Assembly: GCF_902729355.1 (NCBI RefSeq)
Contig: NZ_CACVCC010000024.1
Coordinates: 1 to 35,196 of the forward strand
Length of the DNA stretch: 35,196 nucleotides
Direction of reading: 5' to 3'
From: Streptococcus sp. S784/96/1
Lineage (GTDB): Bacteria > Bacillota > Bacilli > Lactobacillales > Streptococcaceae
Shown: piece after piece, positions 25,881 to 35,194 of the stretch
How the letters are laid out: every line of letters begins with the position of its first letter
How positions within the stretch are numbered: position 1 is the first letter of the stretch
The notes under the pieces: model-generated
Databases searched by the model: none
The model's input: only the letters and a program-made list of their open reading frames with translations
What the model was told of the DNA's origin: nothing
Made by a program: the position numbers and the translations under genes

Positions 25881-25973
25881 AAAATCATTTAGAATTTGGT
25901 ATAGTTGTTGTTGACGATTAAACAGAGAAGTCTTGTCAAAAGAGTTTTGCTGTATTTATTTAAGGAGAAAAAG

Positions 25974-26294
25974 ATGAACGCAACGATTTTAATTATGCTT
26001 GTTATGATGGCAGGGATGATGTATTTTACTAGCCGTAGTCAAAAGAAACAAGCTGAGCAACGCCAAAACCAGTTAGCTCAACTAAAAAAAGGTGACGAAG
26101 TTGTTACAATTGGTGGGATGTATGCGGTTGTTGATGAAGTCAATGTTGACGCTAAGACCATTGTTCTTGATGTTGATGGCGTGTATTTAACTTTTGAATT
26201 ATCTGCAATAAAACGTGTCGTTACACCAACTACATCTGATTTGACTCCAGTAGTTGCAGAAGGTGAGTCTTCAGCTGTAGAAGAAGTTGAATAA
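25974..26294 (+). CDS. yajC: YajC, preprotein translocase accessory subunit
   Basis: YajC is a small membrane protein associated with the Sec translocase. From ATG 25974 (TAAGGAG ribosome binding site) it has 106 residues: one N-terminal membrane helix (about 3-20, ATILIMLVMMAGMMYF), then a basic Gln/Lys stretch and the family motif LKKGDEVVTIGGMYAVVDEV. A longer in-frame start at 25905 has no ribosome binding site and adds 23 atypical residues. In other streptococci yajC directly precedes uppS; here a repeat element and usp intervene. Confidence 0.9.
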   Translation: MNATILIMLVMMAGMMYFTSRSQKKQAEQRQNQLAQLKKGDEVVTIGGMYAVVDEVNVDAKTIVLDVDGVYLTFELSAIKRVVTPTTSDLTPVVAEGESSAVEEVE

Positions 26295-26313
26295 ATTTAG
26301 TGAATGTTGTTAA

Positions 26314-26447
26314 AAGAGGTTGGGACAAACCAGCACGATGGCAGAACCCACACCCACAAAGCAATGAAAACCAATAGGCAAAGCCCTCGCTAAGTGCTAT
26401 ACTCTTAGTGAGGGCTTTGCCATCGTGCTGGTTTGTCCCAACCTCTT
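26314..26447. repeat. 134-bp nested inverted-repeat element
   Basis: The arms 26314-26342 and 26419-26447 are perfect 29-bp inverted repeats beginning AAGAGGTTGGGACAAACC. Inside lies a second stem: 26377-26394 pairs with 26404-26421 over 18 positions (one G-U) and a 9-base loop. The inner stem shares three bases with the right outer arm, so the two pairings compete at that edge. It lies 3' of yajC and is convergent with usp, so it may also serve as a bidirectional terminator. It looks like a small non-autonomous intergenic element. Confidence 0.8.
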
Positions 26448-26496
26448 CTTGCTTAGATTGTTATCTTGAATGACATGTGTTAAAAGTTAATTCAAC

Positions 26497-26533
26497 GCCG
26501 TGTGCCGAACAGCACGCACGGTAGTGTGAGAGG
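26497..26533 (+). repeat. Group II intron-like fragment
   Basis: A hairpin GCCGTGTGCC..GCACGCACGGT followed by AGTGTGAGAGG closely recalls the sequence found just after the reverse-transcriptase ORF in domain IV of many bacterial group II introns. No reverse transcriptase and no clear domain V/VI follow, so it would be a relic. The identification is from memory. Confidence 0.4.
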
Positions 26534-26557
26534 AACTAGAGATTAGCCACTCTCAAT

Positions 26558-27013
26558 TTATAATGTTTTACTTTCTTCTCGGACGATTAAAATATCTACC
26601 TTGGCATGCCGCATGATATATTCTGAAGAAGAGCCGATAAGAATTCTTTCAATAGTATTGAGACCTGTCGCTCCTAGTAGAATTAAATCAATATTTTCTG
26701 ATTCAGGAATATCAACTGACAAAAGTGTTTTTGGATTGCCGAATTCTAAGACCGTATTGACATCTTTGACGCCTTTGTCTAAAGCCTGTATACGATAGTC
26801 TTCGAGCATCTGTCTAGCGTCTTTTTCTAATGTTTCAAAAACGAATGTATCCAAAGTTGCGATATTTTGTAATGTGCGCGTATCGATGACATGGGCGAGG
26901 ACAAGCTGAGCATCATTACGCAGAGCAACAGCGCAGCCTTTTTCAAAAGCTAATTCAGCTTGAGGTGAGCCATCAATACCAACTAAAATGTGACGATAAG
27001 CTTGTGTAATCAT
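26558..27013 (-). CDS. Universal stress protein (UspA family)
   Basis: The 151-residue cytosolic protein has the Usp fold: HILVGIDGSPQAELAF at the N-terminus, then the nucleotide-binding motif G-A-T-G-L-N..(9 residues)..GSSSEYI near the C-terminus, ending in VDILIV. I choose ATG 27013, 6 bases after AAGGAGG. A GTG at 27022 overlaps that ribosome binding site and is excluded. It stands alone on the minus strand between yajC and uppS. A cre-like site overlaps its -35. Confidence 0.88.
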   Translation of the reverse strand: MITQAYRHILVGIDGSPQAELAFEKGCAVALRNDAQLVLAHVIDTRTLQNIATLDTFVFETLEKDARQMLEDYRIQALDKGVKDVNTVLEFGNPKTLLSVDIPESENIDLILLGATGLNTIERILIGSSSEYIMRHAKVDILIVREESKTL

Positions 27014-27325
27014 AAAGAACACCTCCTTTTGATTACATTATACACTTTTTTGCCTAAAAATGAAAGCGTTTTATATACAATTTCTGCAAAATCACATAAC
27101 GGTCAGTTTCATCGTTAAACGAATTAATTTGGGTAAAATAGAGTTTAAAATTGTATAATCATTTCGTTTTTTTATAAAGAATATGAAAGAGCCGATGCAT
27201 CGGGTTGTTTATCAGAACATAGGGATGGTCACAAGCGATTTTATTGGAAGATAAAGCGGAAAATCGTTTAATTTGGCTAATTTATGGTAAAATAGAGAGT
27301 AGAGTATTAAAAATAGGGAAATGTT
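27014..27325. other. 312-bp divergent intergenic region between usp and uppS
   Basis: It holds the usp promoter and cre-like site at its left end. A TTGTATAAT lies near 27153, the 12-bp palindrome CCGATGCATCGG at 27192-27203, an inverted pair GCGATTTT/AAAATCGT around 27235-27267, and TGGTAAAAT shortly before uppS. No gene is visible. Confidence 0.5.
27037..27074 (-). promoter_or_regulatory. usp promoter with overlapping cre-like site
   Basis: On the minus strand TTTCAT (27065-27060), a 17-bp spacer and a perfect TATAAT (27042-27037). The plus-strand sequence ATGAAAGCGTTTTAT at 27060-27074 matches the cre consensus with one mismatch and covers the -35 exactly, suggesting CcpA repression. Confidence 0.5.
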
Positions 27326-28081
27326 ATGTTTACATTTAGAAGAAAAAAAGAATCTCGCAAGGTGAGTTTAGAAAAAATTCCTAAGCATATTGGAATCATT
27401 ATGGATGGGAACGGCCGTTGGGCTAAAAAACGCTTGCAACCTAGAGTTATAGGACATAAGGCAGGAATGGACGCGCTTCAGTCTGTGACTATAAAAGCAG
27501 CAGATCTAGGTGTTAAAGTCCTAACCGTCTACGCATTTTCAACAGAAAACTGGACAAGGCCTGTCGATGAAGTTAAATTTATTATGAGCTTGCCGGTTGA
27601 ATTTTTTGACAAATATGTTCCTGAACTCCACAAGAATAATGTCAAAGTGCAAATGATAGGAGATACGAGTCGTTTACCTAGGGAAACTTTAAATGCTCTT
27701 AATCGAGCGCGTGAGTTGACTAGACGAAATTCGGGATTAATCCTTAACTTTGCATTGAATTATGGAGGAAGGGCTGAAATTGTTTCGGCAGTTAGACAAA
27801 TTGCTCAAGATGTTTTAGATGCACGATTCAATTCCGGTGATATCACGGAAGATTTAATTGCGAATTATCTACAGACCGCAACTCTGCCCTATCTTTATCG
27901 TGATCCCGATTTGATTATTCGTACAAGTGGTGAATTGCGTTTGAGTAATTTTTTACCTTGGCAATCAGCTTATAGTGAGTTTTATTTTACAGATGTTCTG
28001 TGGCCCGATTTTAAAGAGAAAGGCTTAATAGCAGCCATTGAGGAATACAATCGTCGTCACCGTCGATTCGGTGGCATTTAG
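27326..28081 (+). CDS. uppS: Undecaprenyl diphosphate synthase
   Basis: UppS condenses eight isopentenyl diphosphates with farnesyl diphosphate to make the C55 carrier lipid for peptidoglycan and other wall polymers. The 251-residue cis-prenyltransferase has the catalytic loop IMDGNGRWAKKR (Asp about 26), then AFSTENWTRP, LNFALNYGGRAEI, and LIIRTSGELRLSNFLPWQ with SEFYF. AGGGA lies 6 bases before ATG 27326. It leads the operon with cdsA and rseP. Confidence 0.96.
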   Translation: MFTFRRKKESRKVSLEKIPKHIGIIMDGNGRWAKKRLQPRVIGHKAGMDALQSVTIKAADLGVKVLTVYAFSTENWTRPVDEVKFIMSLPVEFFDKYVPELHKNNVKVQMIGDTSRLPRETLNALNRARELTRRNSGLILNFALNYGGRAEIVSAVRQIAQDVLDARFNSGDITEDLIANYLQTATLPYLYRDPDLIIRTSGELRLSNFLPWQSAYSEFYFTDVLWPDFKEKGLIAAIEEYNRRHRRFGGI

Positions 28082-28093
28082 AAAGAGGAGTAA

Positions 28094-28888
28094 ATGAAGG
28101 AACGTGTGATTTTTGGTGCAGTGGCTCTACTGATTTTTGCCCCATTTCTCTGGTTTGGAGGGGTTGCCTTTCAGATATTTGTCGGAATATTAGCAATGAT
28201 TGGTGTTTCTGAAATTGTTAAAATGAAAGGTTATGAAGTTTTTTCTTTTGAAGGACTACTAGCGATGCTAGGAGCTTTTGTTTTGGCAGTTCCTATGGAT
28301 CATTATTTTACATTTTTACCAGTTGATGCCAGTCTTAGTGCATATACTATTTTGGTGTTTTTTCTCTTAGCAGGAACGGTACTAAATTTTGGGAAATACC
28401 ATTTTGATGATGCCCTTTTTCCCATTGCCTCTAGTTTTTATGTAGGGATTGGTTTTCAAAATCTTATTAATGCTCGTATTGCAGGTTTAGATAAGGTATT
28501 GTTGGCCTTGTTTATTGTTTGGGCGACAGACATAGGAGCTTATATGATAGGGCGCTCGTATGGTAAGCATAAACTTCTTCCAGCTGTTTCACCAAATAAA
28601 ACGATTGAGGGAAGTTTAGGAGGTGTTTTATCAGCAGTAGTTGTATCAATTCTTTTTATGCTGGTAAAACCGACAGTTTATGCTCCTCAAAAATTCTTGG
28701 TAATGTTATTATTTGTTGCTATTTTTAGTATTTTTGCTCAATTTGGTGATTTAGTAGAAAGTGCTTTGAAACGCTATTTTGGTGTTAAAGATTCTGGAAA
28801 ATTAATTCCAGGGCACGGAGGTGTTCTTGATCGTTTTGATAGCATGATATTTGTTTTCCCAATCATGCATTTCTTTGGTCTGTTTTAG
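28094..28888 (+). CDS. cdsA: Phosphatidate cytidylyltransferase
   Basis: CdsA makes CDP-diacylglycerol from phosphatidate and CTP in the membrane, the branch point of phospholipid synthesis. The 264-residue polytopic protein has about seven helices and the family signature [12 protein letters not shown] and, near the end, [22 protein letters not shown]. It follows uppS by 12 bp with AGAGGAG as ribosome binding site, and rseP follows 8 bp downstream. Confidence 0.95.
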   Translation: MKERVIFGAVALLIFAPFLWFGGVAFQIFVGILAMIGVSEIVKMKGYEVFSFEGLLAMLGAFVLAVPMDHYFTFLPVDASLSAYTILVFFLLAGTVLNFGKYHFDDALFPIASSFYVGIGFQNLINARIAGLDKVLLALFIVWATDIGAYMIGRSYGKHKLLPAVSPNKTIEGSLGGVLSAVVVSILFMLVKPTVYAPQKFLVMLLFVAIFSIFAQFGDLVESALKRYFGVKDSGKLIPGHGGVLDRFDSMIFVFPIMHFFGLF

Positions 28889-28896
28889 GAGGTGCT

Positions 28897-30159
28897 ATGC
28901 TAGGTATTTTATCTTTTGTTATTATTTTTGGAATTATCGTCACAGTTCATGAATTTGGACACTTCTATTTTGCCAAAAAATCAGGAATTTTAGTTCGTGA
29001 ATTTGCTATTGGTATGGGACCGAAAATATTTGCATATATTGGAAAAGATGGTACAGCCTACACGATTCGTTTGTTGCCATTGGGAGGTTACGTCCGTATG
29101 GCTGGCTGGGGAGATGATGCCACTGAAATTAAAACAGGCACTCCAGCGGCTTTAACATTAAATCAAGAAGGTTTGGTGACACGTATTAATTTATCAGGTA
29201 AGCAACTTGATAAAACAGCTTTACCGATTAATATTATTAGCTATGATTTAGAAAAGCAACTAGTTATTACAGGAATTGTTCTCGGCCATGAGAAAACCTA
29301 TACTGTTCATCATGATGCCACTATTGTAGAAGAAGAGGGCACTGAAGTTCGTATTGCTCCGATAGATGTTCAGTATCAAAATGCTACCATACCAGGCAGG
29401 ATGATAACAAACTTTGCTGGCCCCATGAATAATTTTATCCTTGGAATTGTTGTGTTTATTGTTTTGATTTTTATGCAGGGTGGAGTAGAAAATCTTGAAA
29501 CGACACAGGTTCAAGTATTAGAAGCCGGTGCGTTCGCAAAAGCTGGTGGGCAAACCGGTGATACTGTTCTCTCTATTGCTGGAGTTGAAGTGACTGACTG
29601 GGCTAGTTTACAGAGAGTGGTGAGATTAAATGCTGACAAAAATGGAGAAGATGCTCCTATTGAAATAGAAGTGAAAAAATCTTCAGGACAAACCAAGACA
29701 CTCTCAGTGACTCCGTTGGAAAATAATGGTGCTTTCTACATAGGTGTGACGCCATCTTTAAAAACAGGTTTCTTGGACAAAGTCAAAGGAGGATTTATCA
29801 AAGCATGGGAAACAGCCTTTCTCATTCTAGATGCCTTAAAAAGTTTGATTACTAATTTTAGCCTAAATAAATTAGGTGGCCCAGTTGCGATTTACCAAAT
29901 GTCGAACCAAGCTGCCTCTAACGGAATAGAATCTGTTCTTTACCTTATGGCTACCATTTCGATTAACTTGGGAATTTTTAATTTAATCCCAATACCTGCC
30001 TTAGATGGTGGTAAAATAGTGATTAATATCCTGGAAGCTCTCCGTAGAAAACCATTAAAACAAGAGACAGAGACTTATGTAACTCTTGTAGGAGTTGCCG
30101 TTATGGTAGTGCTGATGATAGCAGTTACATGGAATGATATCATGCGAGTGTTTTTCTAA
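28897..30159 (+). CDS. rseP: Site-2 membrane metalloprotease RseP/Eep
   Basis: This intramembrane zinc protease cleaves membrane-embedded peptides. In streptococci and enterococci its ortholog Eep processes pheromone and signal-peptide fragments. The 420-residue protein has HEFGH (His18-Glu19-His22) in the first helix, a PDZ domain (about 185-270, including [15 protein letters not shown]), and the second active-site motif PALDGGKI in a C-terminal helix. An AGGAGG ribosome binding site precedes the start. It ends the uppS-cdsA-rseP run; a weak terminator and a new promoter precede proS. Confidence 0.95.
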   Translation: MLGILSFVIIFGIIVTVHEFGHFYFAKKSGILVREFAIGMGPKIFAYIGKDGTAYTIRLLPLGGYVRMAGWGDDATEIKTGTPAALTLNQEGLVTRINLSGKQLDKTALPINIISYDLEKQLVITGIVLGHEKTYTVHHDATIVEEEGTEVRIAPIDVQYQNATIPGRMITNFAGPMNNFILGIVVFIVLIFMQGGVENLETTQVQVLEAGAFAKAGGQTGDTVLSIAGVEVTDWASLQRVVRLNADKNGEDAPIEIEVKKSSGQTKTLSVTPLENNGAFYIGVTPSLKTGFLDKVKGGFIKAWETAFLILDALKSLITNFSLNKLGGPVAIYQMSNQAASNGIESVLYLMATISINLGIFNLIPIPALDGGKIVINILEALRRKPLKQETETYVTLVGVAVMVVLMIAVTWNDIMRVFF

Positions 30160-30176
30160 CCAAAATGGCAATAATT

Positions 30177-30202
30177 AAAGACATATTTGCGTGAGTCTTT
30201 TT
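30177..30202 (+). terminator. Weak terminator after rseP
   Basis: The 6-bp stem AAAGAC/GTCTTT with a 12-base loop is followed by TT. It is probably leaky. Confidence 0.4.
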
Positions 30203-30252
30203 CAGTAATAATCAATTCGAACAAGAAAGGAATTTAATAGGGAATTTAATTA

Positions 30253-30280
30253 TTGAACATTGTCGGGTTAATTGTAAAAT
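30253..30280 (+). promoter_or_regulatory. proS promoter
   Basis: TTGAAC (30253-30258), a 16-bp spacer and TAAAAT (30275-30280). Transcription would start near 30287. The ~74-nt leader lacks a Shine-Dalgarno, and further -10-like sequences (TAATAT 30345-30350, TATATT 30355-30360) lie next to the ATG. Confidence 0.5.
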
Positions 30281-30336
30281 GACGAAGCAAATGCTTAAAC
30301 AATAGCCTAAAAGACTATGGTAATTTTAGATAATAA

Positions 30337-32211
<1,875 letters not shown>

Positions 32212-32530
32212 TTCTTTAGGGGTGTAATTTACCTAAGTAGGTGTACTGACATGGTTAGGTGAAAAAACAAAGTTGCATGTCAAGCAGTGTTTGATTTAGC
32301 AAAAGTATCTGATGAAAATTGGACATATTGAAATGTCAATGTTAATCACCTCTTGAATGAGGTTCTCTAATAGATTGTGAGAGACTGCAAAAACTTAGTA
32401 ATAATATTAGATTGTAGTAGGAGATTGACCATTAAAATGAACAATGAGAGGACCGATCTGGGAGCCCACTGAAAAAAGTAAAAGCTTTACGATTTGCCTG
32501 AACAAAAAAAGAGGAATCTATTGCATAAGT
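32212..32530 (+). other. 319-bp intergenic stretch between proS and the IS3 element
   Basis: No gene is visible. It holds small hairpins (CTTTAGG/CCTAAG right after proS, and TGACATG...CATGTCA) and scattered short frames. One of these, reading KLYDLPEQKKRNLLHKL just before the IS end, could be a scrap of a lost gene; I cannot name it. Confidence 0.4.
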
Positions 32531-32600
32531 TGATATACTCCCCTTATAGTGGACAGTGAAAAAACAAAAATTCACTAGAAACTAAAAGGGGAGTTTTCAC

Positions 32601-33410
32601 ATGTCAAAAAGAAGTCCAAAATCAGTAGAAGAAAAACTAGAGATTGTTAACTTGTATCTAGAAAAAGGGAAATCCATTTCAAGCTTAATAAGGGAATATG
32701 GCGTCAGTGATACCGCCATTAGAACTTGGGTTCGTAAATACAAACATCTAGGTATAGCAGGATTAAGAGAAAGTAATACTTGGACGAGGTACTCAAAAGA
32801 AATCAAAGAACAAGCCGTACAAGATTATCTATCTGGACGAGGAAGTTTGGAGACAATCATTGAAACTTACTACATATCATCTGGAAGTGTTCTCGAAAAG
32901 TGGCTAAAACAAACGGTATACTAGTGGTAAAGAAATCAAAGCAACTAGTAAAGGATTAAGTCGTATGAAACAGGGACGTAAAACCACTTTTGAAGAACGT
33001 GTGGAGATTGTCAACTTCACCATTACTCATGATAAGGACTATCAGGCAGCGATTGAGAAATATGGCATTTCCTACCAACAAGTTTATTCCTAGGTGAGAA
33101 AGTTTGAGAAGGACGCTAGTCAAGGACTCCTAGATCGCAGAAGTAAAGGGTTAGACAGTAAACCGCCCCTTCCCCCAGAAGAAGAGTTACAGCTCAAAAA
33201 CAAGCAACTAGAAGAGCGCAACCGCTATTTAGAAATGGAGGTAGGGTTGCTTGCAGTTGCTTGTTGCCAATCGTGTCGTCACCCTGTTCCTAACGCCTGG
33301 ACAAGCCTTGCAGGGCTATCCGTAACTCGCTTTGCTTCGAACGGCTAGCGCCAAAAAGTTGGAAGAAATCAGGCGCAGAAACCGACGGTAAGACTCGGAC
33401 GTTACTTAGA
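32601..33410 (+). pseudogene. IS3-family OrfA, broken
   Basis: The first 107 codons (MSKRSPKSVEEKLEIVNLYL, then VSDTAIRTWVRKYKHLGIAG) encode an intact-looking helix-turn-helix. A frameshift near 32917 ends this frame, and the sequence continues as YTSGKEIKATSKGLSRMKQGR with a second helix-turn-helix (YGISYQQVYS*VRKF). There a TAG at 33091-33093 replaces an expected Trp. The following coiled-coil region (LKNKQLEERNRYLEMEVGLL) is interrupted at about 33251 by foreign sequence and resumes at about 33353 with KKLEEIRRRNRR. Confidence 0.8.
33251..33352. other. About 100-bp G+C-rich insertion inside orfA
   Basis: Between the codons for MEVGLL and KKLEEI, where IS3-type OrfA proteins read through directly, there are about 102 extra bases. 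I count 57 G or C (about 56%), far above the ~40% around it. The piece has no long ORF and no obvious terminal repeat. Its origin is unknown. Confidence 0.7.
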
Positions 33411-34263
33411 AGAATTTCAAGCTATTAAAGATTATTCCGATAAGCATAGTGGATCCTCTATTAGCCAGTTATGCCAATGACTTGGAGTGTCTCGATCAGG
33501 TTGTTACAAGTGGCTTAATCACAAAGAGACTACATCTGAGGAGACAAATCGAACACTATTAAAAACCATCAAGGAACTACATACCAAACGCAAGAGAATT
33601 TTAGGCTACCGTCGAATGACGCGAGCTGTCAATCGGAAACTTAGAACAACTTATAACAAGAAGCGAATTCGTCGCTTAATGCGTATCCTTGGTATCTCAT
33701 CAATTATCCGTCGTTCTCGAGGCTATTGCACGAAGACTAGTTTTGTGACTATCGAAGAGAATTTTCTCAATCGAGAGTTCACAGCTCAAGCCCCTAATCA
33801 AAAATAGTGTACAGATGTGACTTTCTTGCAATATGGGTTAGGGTGTAAGGCTTATTTAAGTGCTATTAAAGACCTTTATGATGGTTCTATCGTGGCTTAC
33901 CATATCAGTAAGCATAATGATCATGGAGAACCTAAGAAAGGCTATGGAAGCTAATCCAGATGCCACACCAATCATCCACAGCGACAGAGGAAGTCAATCC
34001 ACTTCACGGGAATACCGGATGGTAACACCCCAATATCAGATGACACGCTCTAGGTCACGAGTTGGAAATGCATTGACAATGCGCCAATTGAGAGTTTCTT
34101 TGGTCATTTTAAGACGGAGTGTTATGACTTGAAGGCTTACAAGACATTTGAGGAATTAGTTTATGATATTGATGACTATATCTATTTTTACAATAACGAA
34201 CGATTTCAAGAGAAGCACAACGGCCTTGCCCCTCTTGAATTGAGGAACAAGGCCGTTGCTTAA
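33385..34263 (+). pseudogene. IS3-family OrfB (DDE integrase), broken
   Basis: Recognisable segments are LGVSRSGCYKWLNH, HTKRKRILGYRRMTRAVNRKL and the first catalytic Asp region CTDVTFLQYG. Next comes IHSDRGSQ (second Asp) and, near the end, PIESFFGHFKTECYDLKAYK (catalytic Glu) with FQEKHNGLAPLEL. It is broken by TGA at 33478-33480 and TAG at 33805-33807, both replacing Trp, and by several frameshifts in the second half (33900-34100). Confidence 0.8.
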
Positions 34264-34300
34264 TCTTTTATTATTTCATTGTCCACTTGACAGGGAGCAG

Positions 34301-34423
34301 TTCAATCTTCTCCTCAAACTAAGATTCGGTAAACTAGAAATCAGTTGCTTTCATCCCCTTAGTCAAGACCAACTAGAACTTATTTTAGAAAAGGTACTTA
34401 CTTATGACCGTCAGGCTCAATGA
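34301..34423 (+). pseudogene. IS66-family Orf1 (TnpA), C-terminal fragment
   Basis: The frame FNLLLKLRFGKLEISCFHPL to the TGA at 34421-34423 matches the end of the small first ORF of IS66-type elements. It starts right at the IS3 end and overlaps the next gene by 20 bp, as in intact IS66 elements. The N-terminal part is missing. Confidence 0.6.
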
Positions 34424-34754
34424 TTTAGGGCAGGTTTATCTTGTCTGCGGGAAAACTGATATGCGTCAAGGGATTGACTCACTTGCCTATCTGGTTAAAA
34501 GTCAATTTGAACTAGATCCTTTTTCAGGGCAAGTCTTCCTATTTTGCGGTGGTCGTAAAGATCGCTTTAAGGCACTTTATTGGGACGGTCAAGGCTTCTG
34601 GCTACTTTATAAACGTTTCGAAAATGGAAAACTCACCTGGCCAAACACAGAAAAGGAAGTCAAAGCCTTAACTTCTGAACAGGTTGACTGGCTGATGAAG
34701 GGATTTTCTATTACACCTAAAATCAATACCACAAAAAGTCGTGATTTCTATTGA
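34404..34754 (+). CDS. IS66-family Orf2 (TnpB)
   Basis: The 116-residue protein has the IS66 TnpB pattern: VYLVCGKTDMRQGIDSLAYL, then GQVFLFCGGRKDRFKALYWDGQGFWLLYKRFE and FENGKLTWP. It is required together with the transposase for movement of IS66 elements, though its role is unclear. The frame is intact, but both neighbours (Orf1 and Orf3) are broken, so the element is dead. Confidence 0.85.
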   Translation: MTVRLNDLGQVYLVCGKTDMRQGIDSLAYLVKSQFELDPFSGQVFLFCGGRKDRFKALYWDGQGFWLLYKRFENGKLTWPNTEKEVKALTSEQVDWLMKGFSITPKINTTKSRDFY

Positions 34755-34805
34755 AATCATGGCTTTTCTTTCGGTATAATATAAAAAAACAATGGAGGGA
34801 CGAAC

Positions 34806-35023
34806 ATGAGTTCAAAAGATAACATTATTGAAAGTTTAACAAAACGATAGAGACTATGTCTAATGAACTCGCCCTCCTTCGTGAACAAGTGGCTTATTTG
34901 AGACAAAAACTTCCAGAGTCAACAAAGACTTTGGAAGTTTCAATATACTCTGTTATTGGACGCTTACGATTTATTAAAGTTATAATCCTCTTCATACTTC
35001 TTAACTACAAAATGGAATACTAG
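34806..35023 (+). pseudogene. IS66-family Orf3 (TnpC transposase), N-terminal remnant
   Basis: ATG 34806 with a strong GGAGGG ribosome binding site encodes MSSKDNIIESLTK and then hits TAG because one A seems lost from a run near 34842. The next frame continues TIETMSNELALLREQVAYLRQKL, the coiled-coil start of IS66 transposases, and then departs from the family. The catalytic domain is absent. Confidence 0.65.
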
Positions 35024-35099
35024 TCTACCCACGAACTTGTTGCACTTGACTTGACAATTTGCTAAAATTCCCAAAAAAGAAAAAATTTAAAAAAAGGTA

Positions 35100-35129
35100 T
35101 TGACAAGAAGAGGATATATTTGGTAAGAT
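35100..35129 (+). promoter_or_regulatory. Strong promoter, probably of a stable-RNA operon
   Basis: A perfect TTGACA (35100-35105), an 18-bp spacer and TAAGAT (35124-35129) preceded by TGG (extended -10) lie in A/T-rich DNA with A-tracts upstream (35071-35096), like an UP element. No gene follows in the window. Confidence 0.6.
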
Positions 35130-35188
35130 ATATGAGTTGTCTCGTAAGAGAGAAAGGCAGATATAGGAAAAAAACTAGAAAAAAGTAG

Positions 35189-35194
35189 TTGACA
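35189..35194 (+). promoter_or_regulatory. Second TTGACA at the window edge
   Basis: A perfect -35 TTGACA lies 89 bp after the first. Its -10 would be beyond the window. Tandem promoters of this spacing are typical of rRNA operons. Confidence 0.45.

Larger units (their letters stand above)
32531..34304 (+). mobile_element. Degenerate IS3-family (IS150-like) insertion sequence
   Basis: The element begins TGATATACTCCCCTTATAGT and ends ...TTGACAGGGAGCAGTTCA. The ends are imperfect inverted repeats (TGAACTGCTCCCTGTC on the opposite strand of the right end) with the TG...CA termini usual in the family. Inside are relics of orfA (helix-turn-helix) and orfB (DDE integrase). No flanking direct repeat is seen (AGT left, ATC right), suggesting later deletion next to the element. 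It is inactivated by frameshifts, three nonsense codons and a ~100-bp insertion. Confidence 0.85.

Noticed and set aside
32453..32530. Coding fragment KLYDLPEQKKRNLLHKL before the IS3 end
   Set aside because: It is too short, begins right after a stop codon and could not be matched to a family; noted only as a possible scrap.
35044..35065. Extra promoter from TTGACTTGACA near 35044
   Set aside because: The nearest -10-like TAAAAT is only 6-11 bp away, too close for a sigma-A promoter.
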